From contig PLBO01000109.1 in assembly GCA_003134555.1 (NCBI GenBank), forward strand, positions 91,576 to 155,575: a DNA stretch of 64,000 nucleotides, given 5' to 3'. This stretch comes from Actinomycetota bacterium. Its GTDB lineage: Bacteria > Actinomycetota > Acidimicrobiia > IMCC26256 > PALSA-610. Below the pieces are notes generated by a model. That model was not told where the DNA came from. It worked only from the letters and a program-made list of their open reading frames with translations, and searched no databases. How positions within the stretch are numbered: the stretch's first letter is position 1; every line of letters begins with the position of its first letter. Shown here piece by piece: positions 62,789 to 64,000 of this stretch. The position numbers and the translations under genes are program-made.

Positions 62789-63639
62789 CGCGGAGGCGAC
62801 CAGGTAGTCGCCTGCTCGAGCGACACAGCTGACTCGGGAAGCGACCGGGCCGCGAGCCACCGGGCCTCACGCAGCCAGCGCAATACGCGGTAGAGGCTCA
62901 GCACGGTGCGTGTGCGATCGGCGCCGACTGCGACCTCGCCGTAGCCGTCGAGCAGCGCGTCGATGTGGGACGTGTGGTCCAGCGACAGGATCGCCAGATC
63001 CCAGGCCGAATCGCCTTTCCCATGATCAGCCCAATCGATGATCGCGACGACCGAGTCGTCGTGGGGATCGACGAGGACGTGGTCCGGCTGGCAGTCGCCG
63101 TGACACCACACCAGGACGGGCTGATCGAGCAGCGGACGAGCGTCGTCGAACGCGCGGCGAACACGTTTGGCTTGCGAGGGATCGAAGCCGAGCTCGCGGC
63201 CGCATCCTTCGAGCTCGCGCTCCAAGAGTGCCTCGACGAACTCGGGCCACGTCGTGCCGGCCAACCCGAATCCGTCGCCGATCAGATCGCCGGGCGTGAG
63301 GTCGTGGACCTGCCGCAGCGCGCTTCCGGCGGCGCGCCATGCAGCCTCGGTCGCGGACTCGTGCAGCGGCGTGCCGTCGACGAATCGCATCGCGATGCAA
63401 TGGTCGTCGGCCATGATGAGCTCCGGCACCGGCACGCCGGCCGCGGCGGCACGCTGGTGGCCGGCGACTTCGCGGGCGACAAGTTCGGGGTCGTCGTCGA
63501 GCTTGACCACGAACGAGTCGCCGCCGGCATCGACCCGGTAAGCCCCGTGATCGCGCCATCGGACGAGGGTGGATATGTGATCGGGCGCACGGCCGAGCAG
63601 GCGCTCGGCCGCTTCGCGCGGGGTCGGCAAGGTCACCAC
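62785..63639 (-). CDS. aminoglycoside phosphotransferase-family kinase
   Basis: This 284-residue APH/choline kinase-like protein has the Brenner motif CHGDCQPDHVLVD with catalytic Asp, and the IIDWADHGKGDSAWDL metal motif. The position usually held by Asn in HGDxxxxN is His here. The N-terminus (LVRWRDHGAYRVDAGGDSF) forms the nucleotide loop and SFVVKLDDD has the Lys. Such proteins phosphorylate small molecules, and most environmental members are not resistance genes. GTG codons at 63639 and 63636 are both possible starts. Confidence 0.85.
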   Translation of the reverse strand: MVTLPTPREAAERLLGRAPDHISTLVRWRDHGAYRVDAGGDSFVVKLDDDPELVAREVAGHQRAAAAGVPVPELIMADDHCIAMRFVDGTPLHESATEAAWRAAGSALRQVHDLTPGDLIGDGFGLAGTTWPEFVEALLERELEGCGRELGFDPSQAKRVRRAFDDARPLLDQPVLVWCHGDCQPDHVLVDPHDDSVVAIIDWADHGKGDSAWDLAILSLDHTSHIDALLDGYGEVAVGADRTRTVLSLYRVLRWLREARWLAARSLPESAVSLEQATTWSPPR

Positions 63640-63660
63640 CCCATGCTCGCGAACTTCCCG

Positions 63661-63795
63661 TTAGCCCTCGTCCGTCTCGTCAGCCGGGTACTCGGACTCT
63701 TGTCGCGCCGCGTCCTCGATCTCATGCGGACCGTCGTGCGGCGGGCTCGCTTCGTCGTGTTGCTCCGGCTCTTCGGGCGGACGGCGTTCGATCAC
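63661..63795 (-). CDS. possible small acidic protein (44 residues)
   Basis: A GTG at 63795 opens a 44-codon frame with strong acidic and proline content (RRPPEEPEQHDEA, then EIEDAARQESEYPADETDE). It ends 21 bases before the kinase gene, in the same direction. Third-position GC is lower than in core genes. No motif or family is recognised. It may be a real small gene or chance. Confidence 0.35.
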   Translation of the reverse strand: MIERRPPEEPEQHDEASPPHDGPHEIEDAARQESEYPADETDEG

Positions 63796-63843
63796 CTCGC
63801 AAAGCTACGGCTCATCGAAGCGCCGTGACCCACCCGACATTCT

Positions 63844-63880
63844 CCGTTCCGAAGATTCTTCGGAAGATTCGTCGGCACGG
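63844..63880. repeat. dispersed palindromic repeat, copy 2
   Basis: This matches copy 1 (25006-25042) at 32 of 37 positions. The core arms are GAAGATTCTTC and GAAGATTCGTC with one base between. Here it lies upstream of genes on both strands, so it is not a simple terminator. Confidence 0.65.
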
Positions 63881-63896
63881 CGAAACGGGCCGGTGA

Positions 63897-63914
63897 CCAG
63901 GGGGAACGCCCTGG
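63897..63914. repeat. inverted repeat CCAGGG/CCCTGG
   Basis: CCAGGG (63897-63902) and CCCTGG (63909-63914) form a perfect 6-bp stem around six bases. Its role is unknown. Confidence 0.4.
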
Positions 63915-63922
63915 GAGTCGGG

Positions 63923-63939
63923 GATTTGTCACACAAATC
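63923..63939. promoter_or_regulatory. operator-like inverted repeat before the last gene
   Basis: GATTTGT (63923-63929) and ACAAATC (63933-63939) are perfect 7-base inverted copies with a 3-base centre, AT-rich and 21 bases before the ATG at 63961. This is a plausible repressor site. Confidence 0.5.
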
Positions 63940-63945
63940 GCGGGA

Positions 63946-63951
63946 TAAACT
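63946..63951 (+). promoter_or_regulatory. -10 hexamer for the last gene
   Basis: TAAACT lies nine bases before the ATG at 63961. Confidence 0.4.
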
Positions 63952-63960
63952 TCCTGCGTA

Positions 63961-64000
63961 TGGCCCGCAATGACGCCAATCCGCCGATGCCGGAGTTCTC
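63961..64000 (+). CDS. 5' end of a gene cut by the window
   Basis: Thirteen codons from ATG are visible (MARNDANPPMPEF) before the window ends. A TAAACT hexamer and an operator-like inverted repeat precede it, which supports a real start. The product cannot be guessed. Confidence 0.5.

Larger units (their letters stand above)
63640..63960. other. stretch without a confident gene
   Basis: This 321-base interval holds the weak 44-codon frame at 63661-63795, the second copy of the dispersed palindrome, two further hairpins and the start region of the next gene. No RNA gene or mobile element is recognised. Confidence 0.6.

Noticed and set aside
62785..63639. Antibiotic resistance gene
   Set aside because: The APH fold is broad; nothing here points to aminoglycoside specificity.

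Overview
This 64 kb window is gene-dense, GC-rich chromosomal DNA from an actinobacterium. A WhiB protein, an acyl-CoA carboxylase epsilon subunit, the DUF3090 / SCO1664-like / MSMEG_4193-like trio, DUF3151, an F420-type flavoprotein and many GTG/TTG starts with 4-base stop/start overlaps all fit Actinomycetota. An uncultured Acidimicrobiia-type soil organism is my guess, but only the phylum is well supported. I see no transposase, integrase, phage block or CRISPR array. The region reads as core genome with a few decayed or inserted patches.

Layout. 1-1743: tail of an Mrp ATPase, a hypothetical gene and a methyltransferase. 1788-5187 (minus): DUF779 with an aldehyde dehydrogenase, then an MBL hydrolase with a Nudix hydrolase. 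5223-8281: selA-selB for selenocysteine. 8226-12896: a ribbon-helix-helix-like protein with nearby palindromes, WhiB, an NfeD-like protein, two ArsA/Get3-like ATPases and a lone receiver domain; this resembles the whiB4 / Rv3679-Rv3680 neighbourhood of mycobacteria. 12905-16609: CysQ, tRNA-Pro, YceI, STAS, and an ECF42-type sigma factor with its DGPF/YCII partner. 16713-20465: asd-lysC, a cyclophilin and an S51-like protein. 20597-32224: a carbon-assimilation block with hydroxyacyl-CoA dehydrogenase, ethylmalonyl-CoA mutase, a CoA-transferase, carboxylase beta and epsilon subunits, methylmalonyl-CoA epimerase, crotonyl-CoA carboxylase/reductase and acetyl-CoA acetyltransferase. These are key steps of the ethylmalonyl-CoA pathway.

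32305-39131: a membrane/MoxR cluster (membrane protein, DUF4129, DUF4350, MoxR, DUF58, divergent SpoIIM-like and RDD proteins, DUF2752). 39147-42232: recR, ybaB, dnaX, SRP RNA and tRNA-Ser(GGA). 42317-46653: a PAS-GGDEF-EAL protein beside a decayed short-chain dehydrogenase, two little-known genes and a 57-codon gene. 46731-50301: a double beta-propeller protein, tadA, tRNA-Ser(CGA) with a strong hairpin, and metF. 50383-57604: an F420-type iron-sulfur flavoprotein, a nitrilase, the conserved actinobacterial trio, DUF3151, a 19-codon upstream ORF coupled to gmd, a nitronate monooxygenase and purE. 57615-64000: an ABC exporter, lgt, a lipoprotein, an APH-type kinase, and a non-coding stretch before a gene cut by the window end.

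Regulation. A TAnnnT hexamer lies 6-9 bases before the start codon of at least twenty genes, which is the geometry of leaderless transcription. I used it, together with 4-base stop/start overlaps, to choose several start codons. A 37-base palindromic element occurs twice (25006-25042 and 63844-63880).
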